This document shows positions 45,062 through 54,830 of a DNA stretch of 64,000 nt, in pieces (position 1 is the stretch's first letter; each line of letters opens with the position of its first letter). A program made the position numbers and the translations under genes. Source of the DNA: Chamaecyparis obtusa (lineage: Eukaryota > Streptophyta > Pinopsida > Cupressales > Cupressaceae); assembly GCA_027943335.1 (NCBI GenBank), contig BSBK01002929.1, positions 1 to 64,000 on the forward strand, in the 5' to 3' direction. The notes under the pieces were generated by a model. That model was not told the DNA's origin, ran no database searches, and was given only the letters and a program-made list of their open reading frames with translations.

Positions 45062-45318
45062 CTTACTCTCTTTCTTTTATGGTGTTAAATTTTCCTTTGT
45101 ATCATCTTGTTTGTTCACCTTCATTATTTATTTTGGTGAACCTAACATACTTACCCCTTTTCTTTTGTGGAATTAGATTCCCTATTGTGTTATATTTTAG
45201 TTCTTGTCTTGCATTTAGATTAGATCTAGTTTATGCTCTTGCATTTTAAAATTCAAAAATACAAAAAAATTCACATATTCAATAAAATATAAAAATATTT
45301 CTTGCATTTTATTTTACT

Positions 45319-46161
45319 ATGGAGATCGTTAAGATGCTTTGGTGTGTGGTCATGTTCCTTATTACCCTTCTTTTAGCATCTTTTTACAATACCTATGATA
45401 TTTATGAGAGTATTATTCAATTCCTTACATTGATGACCCTTCACTTTGCTCTTGCCTATGCTTTTGTGAAGTTGATCGACACTAGTCTACCTACATTCAA
45501 AACCTTCATTAAAGATTTATGTGGTAGCCTTATTAATCTTTTGGATCATGTGATGAATTTGGTAGATGATACACCATCTCCTATCAATCCTAATCCTAAT
45601 CCTATTAATCCTAATCCTAATCCTATCAATCCTAATCTTGCTAATCCTAATCCGATACCTAATTCTCCATCTGTTCATCCTCACTCTTCCCGTACTTATG
45701 ATGGGATTCAAGCTATAGTTCAGGATGTGGATGTGCAAGATTTCTTTGATTTACCTTCTCCTCCAATTCATGATGATATTAAAGGAAAGGGTAAAGAAAT
45801 TTCTTCAAAATCTATTATTCCACCTTATACAACCTTTACTCATGAACATGATAAAAAATCACCTCCCGTAGAAACTTTACATAATATGTACACTACTGGA
45901 TATAATATGTTGACTAAACAAGGTTATAAAGGTTTAGGGCTTGGAGTTAATGAGCATGGTATTAGGTTTCCAGTTCATATACCCCCTAAACCGGATATGT
46001 ATGGTGTTGGTTGTTCAAAATCTCAAGTCAAGGTAGGTGATGTTAATCATCATCCTCCTCTTCACATTCTTCTCCCCACACCTATTGTAGATAACCCTAA
46101 TACTCGTTAAGAAGTGGCTAAGAAGGTATATGTTGAACTAATGAATTCCAAGAAAGAAATT
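45319..46161 (+). CDS. E7 ORF: membrane segments, Asn-Pro repeat and G-patch
   Basis: ATG at 45319 opens 263 codons to TAA at 46108. Two hydrophobic segments lie near the N-terminus (MLWCVVMFLITLLLASFY, then FLTLMTLHFALAYAFVKLI). Residues 88-115 are a NPNPINPNP repeat. Near residues 193-215 GYNMLTKQGYKGLGLGVNEH fits a G-patch (G-Y-K-G-x-GLG-x-N-x-G). After the TAA the frame stays open to the E8 insertion and resumes beyond it at 50148 to a stop at 50356, so the original protein was probably about 350 residues with one nonsense change. G-patches bind RNA-processing helicases and also occur after the protease in some retroelements. Here it stands alone. Confidence 0.7.
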
Positions 46162-46549
46162 TGTTAGAGTAAAGTATTAATTATATTAATTAAATTTACT
46201 CCTTTCTTAAGATGTCAACACTTTTATTTTTAGTTGTTTATATTTAAACACACATGCACTAGTTGATTTAAACTTATGCACTTGTTGTTTTAAATATAAA
46301 CTTTCATGCATTAGTCTTGTAATAATTTAACTAATTATTACATGCACTAGGGTTTTCCTTTCAAAGCTTTTGATCTCCTTTATAAGGATGATCCATTGTA
46401 CATTTAATTCATTCATTTATTTGAGGATATTTTCTTCTTCATTTTTTGCATCAAACCCTTGCCCTCTTCTTGTCTCTACTTCCTTGTAATAGGTTTTTGT
46501 ATGCATGTGATCTTCGGGTTTTGTGAATTTGTATTGCTCAAATGCTACA
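46162..46549 (+). repeat. E8 5' LTR
   Basis: 388 bp, TGTTAGAG to GCTACA. Compared with the right copy it has about 60 extra bases (ATTTAACTAATTATTACATG to TTTATAA). It contains CTTTATAAGGATGATCC, where TATAAGG may act as a TATA element. Confidence 0.9.
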
Positions 46550-46562
46550 TGGTATCATAGCC
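46550..46562 (+). promoter_or_regulatory. E8 primer-binding site
   Basis: TGGTATCATAGCC abuts the LTR end and differs by one base from the consensus TGGTATCAGAGCC used by plant copia elements. Confidence 0.9.
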
Positions 46563-47704
46563 TAATCTGCTATAGCTTGTTCATGTTTGAAGGATTCAAA
46601 TTAGGGATTTTTTGGCTGATTTGAGAGGTTTTGGTTATAGTTTTTAGATCTGGTATTCTCTATAGGATGTTATTTTTTTTAGCACTTTGTACAAGCGTTG
46701 CATGTGAAATCCTAAGAGATACGATCATGTTCGTTAGGTCTGTTGTTTCAAATAAGGGATTTTTTTGTGTTTTCTTTATTGAAATTAGGGGGTCCCTAAA
46801 TTTTGGTGTGCTTTGAGCTCAAACAGACCTCACCGTTGAGTTTGCAAGGCCCAAAAACCCCTATTTCAATAGAAAACACATCAAAATCAGACAACATTAC
46901 AGGGAGAGGCAAAATTTTTGTTGCCCCTGGGCTGTGCATGCACCCTGAGGTAGGTGACCGTACAGATTTTGGCAAAAAAATTTAAAAAAATCAAAAAATT
47001 TACACGTAGACACCACCCCTCCCACGCGTCGTCACCGCGCCATTGGAGCGCTTGGTCTCCATTGTGCTCGGCCTCCACCGCAACACTGGAGCAGCGCCCG
47101 TGTGCCACTGGAGAGCCGCTCTTAACCACTGTGGTAAGTTGTAACTTGCTAGCGGTAAGTTCTAACTGCCAGCCGCAAGGGGCTAACTGCCAGCGCCAGG
47201 GGCCTTGCATGTGACCAGGGGCCAAACCTTTCACCCAATTTTTTTGGGTTTTTTGGGTTTTTTTTTTTTTTTTTCCTTTGGAGCACCTTTCACTAAAATT
47301 GGTGTTCTGGGAGCTCCAAGCATCATTTTTTGACAAATGAGATATTGTTGAAAAGATGATTCCGAGCCCAATGCTCTCATGGAGGTTAATCTAGTAATTT
47401 TTGTCATCTAGCTTGATTTTTTTTTTTTTTCTGTCAACACTAGATTATCCTTATTGCATTCTGGGGGGGCTAATTTGCTCAAATTAGCTCCATTTTTTGA
47501 TCTAGAAGAAGCACCAAAAAGCTCTTCTTGAGCACCATCCAGATTTCTACCTATTTTCATCAGAATTTTTTCAACATAAATAAGATTTAGATCTGAAGCT
47601 TTTTTTCTCTTCTCTTTATCAAGCATATCATTCTAGGCTTAGGGGTTCGATATTTGGATTATGGGGGGTGTTATTTTCTTGTTTCTATCAGTTAAACCAA
47701 ATAT
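46563..47704 (+). other. E8 leader with a GC-rich island
   Basis: Non-coding leader. About 46990-47225 is markedly GC-rich for this window (CACCGCGCCATTGGAGCG, CAGCGCCAGGGGCC) and includes a repeated CTAACTGCCAGC unit. Poly-T runs follow at 47250-47275 and 47420. ORFs on either strand here have no motif. Confidence 0.55.
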
Positions 47705-48700
47705 TTGTCAAAAAAAAATCCCCTTCTAAAAAATATGGCGGAGACCTCTTCTTGTCTAGAACTTCTGACCCCACATAATTATCACACATGGAAAACCCTG
47801 ATGACACAACTTCTCTGTTCAAAAGGGCTCTGCTCTTGTCTAGATATAGTGCAGCCAGTATTACAGAGGCCCTTTGAGATTATGCAATATCAGAACAAGA
47901 TGGATGAGTCTATGGGGTTGATTGGTTTACAGGTATCAGACAGCTTGTAGTTTCATCTTGATGGGTGCAATACCCCTCTAGCTATGTGGACCAAGATTAA
48001 CACATTGTTTGGTATAGTGAATGAGTTCAGAGCACTTCAGATTGAGACAAAGCTTACCTCTCTTGTACCTGATTCTTTTTCCTTTATTGAGGACTTTCTG
48101 ATGAAGTTCAAATAGTAGAGATCTTTGTTACATGGATGTGGAAAGCAAAAGACCGATAAAGAGTGCATTTATCTAATTCTATCTAAGCTTAGGGGACACT
48201 TTCAGATCTTCTCTTCTACCTTTCATTCTAGCATGGATGCTTTAGGACCTACATTCACCATGCCCACTTTTGAGGTGTTCTGTGATCGTTTGACTAGAGA
48301 GCAGACCAAACTTACTCAGTTGGACTCTCTAACAGGATCAAAGAACCAAGCATTGGTTGCCTAGCCATCCAATGGAAAATAGAAGCAGAAGCCGAAGTAG
48401 ATATCAGATTCCTCTTCTCAGCACTCTACTGGCCCACCATCTTCTTCTAAGAAGGAGAAATAGAAGACTGAGAGACCTACATGTTCCTATTGTCAGAAGG
48501 GACCTCATGATGAGTCACATTATTTTTAGAAGAGATTTGATGGCTATGAGAAACAGATTGTAGATTTGTAAGCTCTTCTTTAGAAGAGCACTGTTTCCTC
48601 TCCATCCTCTTCTACCTCACAGGGTTCTTTTCAGTCTTCTTCCACATCTTCGACATCTAGATAGGATTTTGGATAGGGTCATACATTACGAGCATCCATT
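47705..48700 (+). pseudogene. E8 copia Gag
   Basis: Starts near 47735 (MAETSSCLELLTPHNYHTWK), the usual copia Gag opening with a N-Y-x-x-W motif. LTSLVPDSFSFIEDFLMKFK and a DKECIYLILSKLRG block belong to the UBN2-type Gag core. A zinc knuckle follows near 48475 (CSYCQKGPHDESHYF), with the last Cys position replaced. Four or more stops interrupt it. Gag would package element RNA. Confidence 0.88.
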
Positions 48701-49600
48701 GCATCCCCTTCACAGGTCCCTTGGATACTGGATTCAGGTGCTTCTCACCATATGGCATCTTCTCAAGGGGTCTTCTCTACTATTGAGGCTTCTCCAATTC
48801 CTCATATTCTCATGAGGAATAACACTGTACTGAAAGTCTGCGGGAAACGTTCAGTAGGAATTTAGGATGGCACATTCAATGATGTATTGTATGTTCCATC
48901 TCTCTCTTTAAACCTTCTCTTGATTTGTCAGATTACACATAGTAGATCAGGGAAGAAAGTTGAGTTCACTGAAGATTTAGTCTTCATTCGGGATAGTGCG
49001 ATAGGAGGCATTGTTGCTAAAGGGACAGTTGATCATTCCACCCATCTCTACACCTTCTCACACTTTGGTCCACCATCTCTATTGTCAGAGAACAACTCTC
49101 CTCTTTCACGAGAGCATCATGTGGTGCAGTCAGGTCTCTTGAACCTTTGTATTGTTCCCAAGATCACTACTATGACTGCCACACCTCATCCTATTGAGGT
49201 CTTCTCTCTTTAGCAGGATTCTTCTTCAGCACTACCTGACCCTCCAGCTCCATTCATCAAGCCATCAGGTGCATTTGTTGAGGATTCTATAGAGGACATT
49301 AATCTACTCTTTCATGAAAGTGTCAACACACCTGTCACACCACCTACATTGGGGATTCCCTTTCAGGATCCTCATGTTTACTCTTTTGAGCATCAACTTG
49401 ACTTTCCAGTGAAATGTCATCTTTCAAGGTTACCTCTTTAATTTCCACTAACTTTCACTCCTCTACATTGGAGTCACAGTGGTTTGTTCATTGATCTAGG
49501 GGTTCTTTCATTCCAAGGGGGCTTTGGAGCCTCGATCCTCTCTCATGGTGGGGTTGGCAGCAAACATTGTACTTATGGCTTTGAGAGAGTCTCTTGAAGT
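48701..49600 (+). pseudogene. E8 protease and truncated pre-integrase region
   Basis: PWILDSGASHHMASSQG at about 48720 holds the catalytic Asp in the copia DSGASHHM context. NVLYVPSLSLNLLLICQ-like residues (about 48880-48915) are the usual linker, followed by a GKKVEFTEDLVFIRD segment. Then the sequence departs from copia: a Pro/Ser-rich reading of about 130 codons replaces integrase and RT and ends at about 49595. The 3' polypurine tract lies only 220 bp further on, so this is an internal deletion or replacement. Confidence 0.85.
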
Positions 49601-49819
49601 CATTTTTTTTTCCTTTTGCTTGCCTTTATATCTCTTTTTAGAGTAGGGTTTTTTCCCACTAGGTTTTCTCTATTTCTCCATTTTACAGAGATTTGGTTGT
49701 GCTGGGTACCTCATCAGGCCATGTTGCTGAGACCCATTTTTATGCTTTCAGCACTGTAGTTTCCTTTTCTTTCTTCTTGCATTGTTTGTAGTTGCATTGT
49801 TGCTCATCTTAAGGTGGGG

Positions 49820-50147
49820 TGTTAGAGTAAAGCATTAATTATATTAATTAACTTTACTCCTTTCTTAAGATGTCAACACTTTTATTTTTAGTTGTTTATA
49901 TTTAAACACACATGCACTAGTTGATTTAAACTTATGCACTTGTTGTTTTAAATATAAACTTGCATGCATTACTCTTGTAATAAGGATGATCCATTGTACA
50001 TTTAATTCATTCATACATTTGAAGATATTTTCTTCTTCATTTTTTGAGTCAAACCCTTGCCCTCTTCTTGTCTCTACTTCCTTGTAACAGGTTTTTGTAT
50101 GCAGGTGATCTTCGAGTTTTGTGGATTTGTATTCCTCAAATCCTACA
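49820..50147 (+). repeat. E8 3' LTR (60 bp shorter)
   Basis: Matches the left LTR except that CTTGTAATA joins straight to AGGATGATCC. The missing block in the left copy is bounded by ATA/ATAA, suggesting a short-repeat-mediated deletion. Confidence 0.9.
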
Positions 50148-50356
50148 AAATATTTAGACCTATACTGATAGATGCTTTATACAAATATAAATTTCCTTTT
50201 CATTATAGCAACACGCATTTACTTGCTGATTGTAAACATTTCAAGTTATATGTTAGAGAAAGAACTGCTTTAGGAATTATATCTCACTCTTGTGCAGTTT
50301 TACAATTCCTTCATAATTTTGATATAGGGGATTCCCCTCCTTCTGATATAATGTAG
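50148..50356 (+). CDS. E7 ORF, 3' part (after E8)
   Basis: Continues the E7 frame: FRPILIDALYKYKFPFHY, then a Cys/His/Lys-rich stretch (LLADCKHFKLYVRE) and a stop at 50354-50356. It has no other recognised motif. The join to the 5' part was inferred by removing E8 and one copy of its target duplication; the joined protein is not written out. Confidence 0.6.
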
Positions 50357-51183
50357 ATGTTCTTCCCTCTCTTGTCTCATGAATGGGGGGCAAGAGTTGT
50401 ATCTTCATCCAGTCTCCTAGGATCTATTAGGCTTTTTCGTATATATTATGTCTTAAGCTTAATTGGTATTCTTTCTCTCCTATTTTTCTATGATTATGCA
50501 TTATGTTTATAATCATTCATAGAATCTATTTTTCAAGATATCTTTTCTAAGACATATGTTTTCCAAAGGTATCCCTTGTCTCTATCCCTAGGGGGAAAGG
50601 TTCCTCCTTCTTTCTCTTTGTCTAGGGAACTACTTTCCTTAGCTTAGTGGTCTTTGTTTATATTGCAATATTATTTCATCATATTGATAGATGTTTTGAC
50701 TATGGATAACTTTCTTACATGAGAAGTTGTTGTCCTAAGTCATCACTTTTTTTCTATGTTGCAAATTATGTTCTTTATAAACTCTCACCCTTGCTTTGGT
50801 GTTAGAGTTTTTTCCTTCATTCCAAATATTCCTTTTCCTCTTGTTTGCAGGGGGATTGGTGATTGAATCTTTGTTCTTGCCTTTTGAAAGATGATATTTT
50901 ATCTAAAATAGTCCTCTTTGGTGGGGGTCTTGTTCATAAGATCTCTTTCATTGAGGATCCTTTTTCCATGAGTGACATATTCTTTTCATGATTATCTAAG
51001 CTCTTGGATGTTGGGGTCAATATCCCTCACTAAGAATATGGTATACATTATTGTAAATAGGATATCTCCTTGTATTGGGAAGAAGGTATCCTCTTCCTCT
51101 TCCTTATCTTGTCTAGTAGATTGCCATGATAAGGAGGGGGGCATATATAGGGTCTCCCTTATACTATAGTTTTTATTTTTACA
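50357..51183 (+). other. E7 3' non-coding region
   Basis: T/C-rich sequence with frequent TTTTCC/CTTTCTC runs and no ORF of note. Nothing recognised. Confidence 0.4.
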
Positions 51184-51447
51184 TGCTAAATCTTGGAAGG
51201 TAATGCACATAAGTTGCTAAATCTTGAAAAGACATGCATTTATATGCTAAATCTTCTAATGGTAATGCACATAAGTTGCTAGATCCCGAGGAGACACACA
51301 TGTTTCAAATTTTCAATATGCTAAATCTTGGAAGGTAATGCACATAAGTTGCTAAATCTTAAAAAGACACGCATCTATATGCTAAATCTTCTGAAGGTAA
51401 CACACATAAGTTGCTAAATCCTGAGGAGACACACATTTCATATTCAT
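51184..51447. repeat. Tandem repeat TGCTAAATCTT, 61/74-bp units in a 135-bp higher-order array
   Basis: TGCTAAATCTT starts at 51184, 51245, 51319 and 51380 (spacings 61, 74, 61). Each unit also has GGTAATGCACATAAGTTGCT in the middle. The two-unit block of 135 bp is itself repeated. It lies in the 3' non-coding part of E7. Confidence 0.9.
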
Positions 51448-51987
51448 AGTGATACAAGAAGGTAGATCTATGGATATTCCAGAAGCTGTCAGAAGATGCA
51501 TTACAATTGCAAGCATAGTTTATGTGTGAACCTGTTGGGCTCTCCCTCCAGGGTGATTCAAGGTAAGGTGGGCATCTTACTAGGTGGGGTAATCACTTTT
51601 TTCCCTTTCTCTCTTTTCGCTTTCATGCTAGTAGGATTGGATCATGAAGTTATGTTATTTATCATGTTGATCTTGTCTTTCTTATGTAATCATTTATTCT
51701 TTTATGATATCTTTCCAAATATGATATTAGTATGAGAAATATTTCTTAGCGAGTTTCTTATGCTAGTTGATTTGGGTTTGTTTAGTACTAACCCCTATTT
51801 TGTGTCTTTTTCCTTTTTATTTTCATACCCTCGTGCATGTATGTTGAGTCAAAATCCTTAGCCTAAGGGCTTGTGTCCCTAGCTAAGTGTCATTCTATCT
51901 CATTTTGAATCCACTAGGATCTCTTCTCTCTTCTCCTTTACCAAGAGTTTGCATTGAGTCCATACTCTTGCTAAAGTGGGGGCTTAA
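51448..51987 (+). other. E7 3' end and polypurine tract
   Basis: No gene. Ends in AAAGTGGGGGCTTAA at about 51973-51987, the polypurine tract that primes plus-strand synthesis. Confidence 0.6.
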
Positions 51988-53565
51988 TGTATCATCTTAA
52001 AATGGAAGCACTTCCATGCTAAGAGAATTTAGCCCTCTGAGTGAGTGGTTTGGGGCCATGTCAAGCACCTTGATCAGGTCTTTGCTCAAATCTGGCTTTC
52101 TCCTCCTATTCTGCTTCTCTCTCCACCTGATTTCACTTTATTTCTATATTTCTTGGCATTATGGATTGAGGTCTTGAGGTTTGTGACATCAAGGTCAAAG
52201 TCAACCTTGAGGGTCAAAGTCAACCTCAACCTTGACCTAGAGCAGGGATGACCTCGACCCTGACCTAGGGTGGGGTCTACCTCATCCTTGACCCAGATTT
52301 CAAATTTTAGATTCCCATGATTTCTGGGTGTCGGGTTTCAGAAATATTTGTTTTCCCGCCTCCGAGTCGGCCATTTTGGGTTTTAGAATGGTAAATCTTT
52401 AAATTGCATTTAATATGGGTCCATTTCTAGGGGTTAAGGTTAATTGAGATTTAATTCCCCAATGTTAGCCTTCTCTAGAGGTTTGTGCCCTAGATCACTA
52501 TAAAAGGAGGCCTTCCTCTCTCATCTCAATCCATCTCTCAATCAAGTTTTCACATATCTCATCTCAAGAAAAGATCAAGAAATAATTTCATCAATCATTT
52601 TCAAGGAAGCATTCAAGCCCTCTTCTCCATTCAAGTTCTTCATTGAAGATCAAGGATTCAAGCATTCAAGCCTTTGAAGGGATTTGGTTCAAGCATGAAA
52701 GATTCATCATTCAAACCCTAGATCTAGCCATCATGATGGTGTGATCTTCCTTCAAGATCCTTTGTTCATCTTCTAGATCCATTCATTCTTCTATCAAGGT
52801 GGATTCCAAGCATACAAACATGGAGGTTTTGCATTTGTTTTCATGGTTTTGATTTACATTTTCTATTATCATGTTCAAGCTTTCATATCAATATATTCAT
52901 TTACATTTGAAATACAATTGCATATCTATCAAATTGCATTGCTTCATTGTTAGATCTACTTCTACTACTTGTGAGCATTCTCATTTCAATTTTAATATTA
53001 AGGTTGATTCCAAACCGGGGTTTGACCAAGGCAAGCCCCTCAAACAAATAATAAAAAACCTCTTTTTCTTCCAAGTACAGGTGCGGAACTGCAGATCTAA
53101 GATTAGATTTGGATACCCTTTTCGATGAACTTCTGAGATCTATGAACAAAGTCAAAGTCAACCTTCAAAATATTAATGTAGCCTTTGACCTTTTATCGGG
53201 GTCAAAGACTACGTGCTATCAGAAAGATAAAAGTTTTCTGGGTTTTCTCTGTCTCGACATTTCCTGTCCGAAACAGGTTACAGAATTGCTCGAAACTACA
53301 CATAGACATCAGAAATCAACATTTTCCAGATCTTCCCTATTTTGAGATTAGTATTTGTCTTTCAATTATTTAAAATTTCAAGCACTTCTCCTTTATAGGG
53401 AAATATAAGGTTTTCTTCCTCTTTCATATTCTTCATAGATTGATTCAATTGTGCATTAACCTTTTGGTTGATCAATTTGGATCTTTCCTTTGGGAATTTG
53501 GATTTAGAAGTAGATCTCATATTTCCCCCATACATCCTAAGGTGGATACTATTTCACCTTATTTA
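51988..53565 (+). repeat. E7 3' LTR
   Basis: 1578 bp, TGTATC to TTATTTA. It contains the second TATA box (TATAAAA, 52499-52505). A GGTCAAAGTCAACCT-type phrase is duplicated near 52190-52230, adding length relative to the 5' LTR. GTTTC follows at 53566. Confidence 0.93.
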
Positions 53566-54830
53566 GTTTCTAGAGCTTGGTATGCCTGAATCAGTCAGTT
53601 GGACTGCATCCCTTAGAGAGGAAGCACTTGAAAATGTTAAAGAATGAATAGATTCATTTGTAGATGTTGAATCTAGTTGTGCTGAGGATGATGAATCTTG
53701 AAATGTTGATAGTGTTGGTTATTATGCTCATAAAGAAATCTATGGTTATCAAGGAGTAGAAGATGAATTTGAATTTGATAGTACTCCTCTTGAGTTTGTA
53801 GATTTTTCTTCTCCTCAGTATGATGTTAATGGCTCCTTGTTTCAGCTTGATTATGTTTTGTGTGAACATGAAGAATATGATTATGATGCAGATGATGGTT
53901 CTTGTAGTGGTTACTCAACACAAGATGTTTTGAGACAAGATATTTCAGTCCCTATTTCAGATGGGGAAGATATTTGCAGCATTAGCAATGAGACCAAAGA
54001 GATGGAATGTGATGTCCAGTGCTTACTAAGTAGTGAGAAAATTTCAGACATATACTTCTAAGTTTGTTTCTAAAATCCCATGCCCGATAGATATAAGTTT
54101 TGACAAAGATGATACAAGTGATGGCATGATCTATGAAACATTTATTGATATCCTTTCTCCCATTTTTAATTAGCAATATGAGAGTACATATCATTATAAT
54201 GAGTTTGATAATGTTATATTTGACCAGTATGATGATGTATGTACTAGTGTGGATTCAAATTTTCAAGAGGATCATTTCAGTGGTTCTTGTTTACATTTTG
54301 ACGCTAGAAAGTGTGATAAATCTGAATGTGTTTTCTCAAATTTACAAATGATTAATGATTCAGTCACTGATAGTGCTTGTTCCTTTCTAGAAGATGCTAA
54401 TATAATTTGTGATCATCAAGTTGTTTCCAAGTTTCTGCAACCATATTTTTGTTTCGAGAGGTTCTACTTTAGTTTGCAAAGTGCTGATATAGAAGTGGTT
54501 TTTTTTTTTTTGAAAACTAATGATCAGTATGATGATGTTTCCAGCCATGAAGTTGAGTTGGAGTGTTTTTATTTTTTAGCATGGAAGTGATAATGAAGAG
54601 TGTGATGTTTTGATGTCGCAAAATGATCAGTATTCATGGTAGTTTGGTGGCTTTGACTCGCCAAATGGTGGTGATTATGTTGATTACCTTTTATGTGATA
54701 TGCTGAAAATGGATCCTATTGTTTTTGACAAGCTGGATGGAAGATGTAATTTCAGTTTACCTCTGCTATACGGAGATGGAAATCATTTGTTTGATAGAGG
54801 TAAAAACTTATTAAATTTTTGAGGCTCCGA
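53566..54830 (+). pseudogene. E6 ORF, 3' part: acidic protein of unknown function
   Basis: Resumes the frame cut at 43487. It is rich in Asp, Glu, Ser and Tyr (CEHEEYDYDADDGSCSG near 53860; SDGEDICSISNETKEMECD near 53960). After a frame change it continues to about 54590 and then, with further stops, to about 54820. Its last 450 bp are part of the long repeat. No enzyme motif or zinc knuckle is seen. The acidity and the repeated DVSSHEVELECF-type phrase are the only marks. Confidence 0.5.

Larger units (their letters stand above)
46162..50147 (+). mobile_element. E8: deleted Ty1/copia derivative nested in E7
   Basis: Short LTRs 46162-46549 and 49820-50147 begin TGTTAGAGTAAAG and end CTACA. 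AAATT precedes and AAATA follows (four of five bases match). TGGTATCATAGCC after the left LTR is a good initiator-Met primer site, and AAGGTGGGG before the right LTR is the polypurine tract. Gag and protease are present; integrase, RT and RNase H are missing. The disrupted E7 frame resumes when E8 is removed. Confidence 0.9.
43488..53565 (+). mobile_element. E7: LTR element with G-patch ORF, nested in E6
   Basis: LTRs at 43488-45042 and 51988-53565 begin TGTATC and end TTATTCA/TTATTTA. A primer-like site follows the left LTR and AAAGTGGGGGCTTAA precedes the right one. A near-perfect target duplication and a host frame that continues across it support the boundaries. No gag, RT or integrase is visible, only one medium ORF, so the element is non-autonomous. 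E8 is inserted within it. Confidence 0.9.

Noticed and set aside
45590..45660. Telomere-like AATCCT repeats
   Set aside because: The unit is not the plant telomere repeat (CCCTAAA) and it encodes the Asn-Pro-Ile repeat inside an ORF.
46887..47336. 149-codon minus-strand ORF in the E8 leader
   Set aside because: Open because of the GC-rich island and A/T runs. Composition is odd, no domain is recognisable, and it is antisense to the E8 transcript.
51184..51447. CRISPR-like regular repeats
   Set aside because: Repeats fill the whole unit with no unique spacers, and the context is a plant retroelement. It is an ordinary tandem array.
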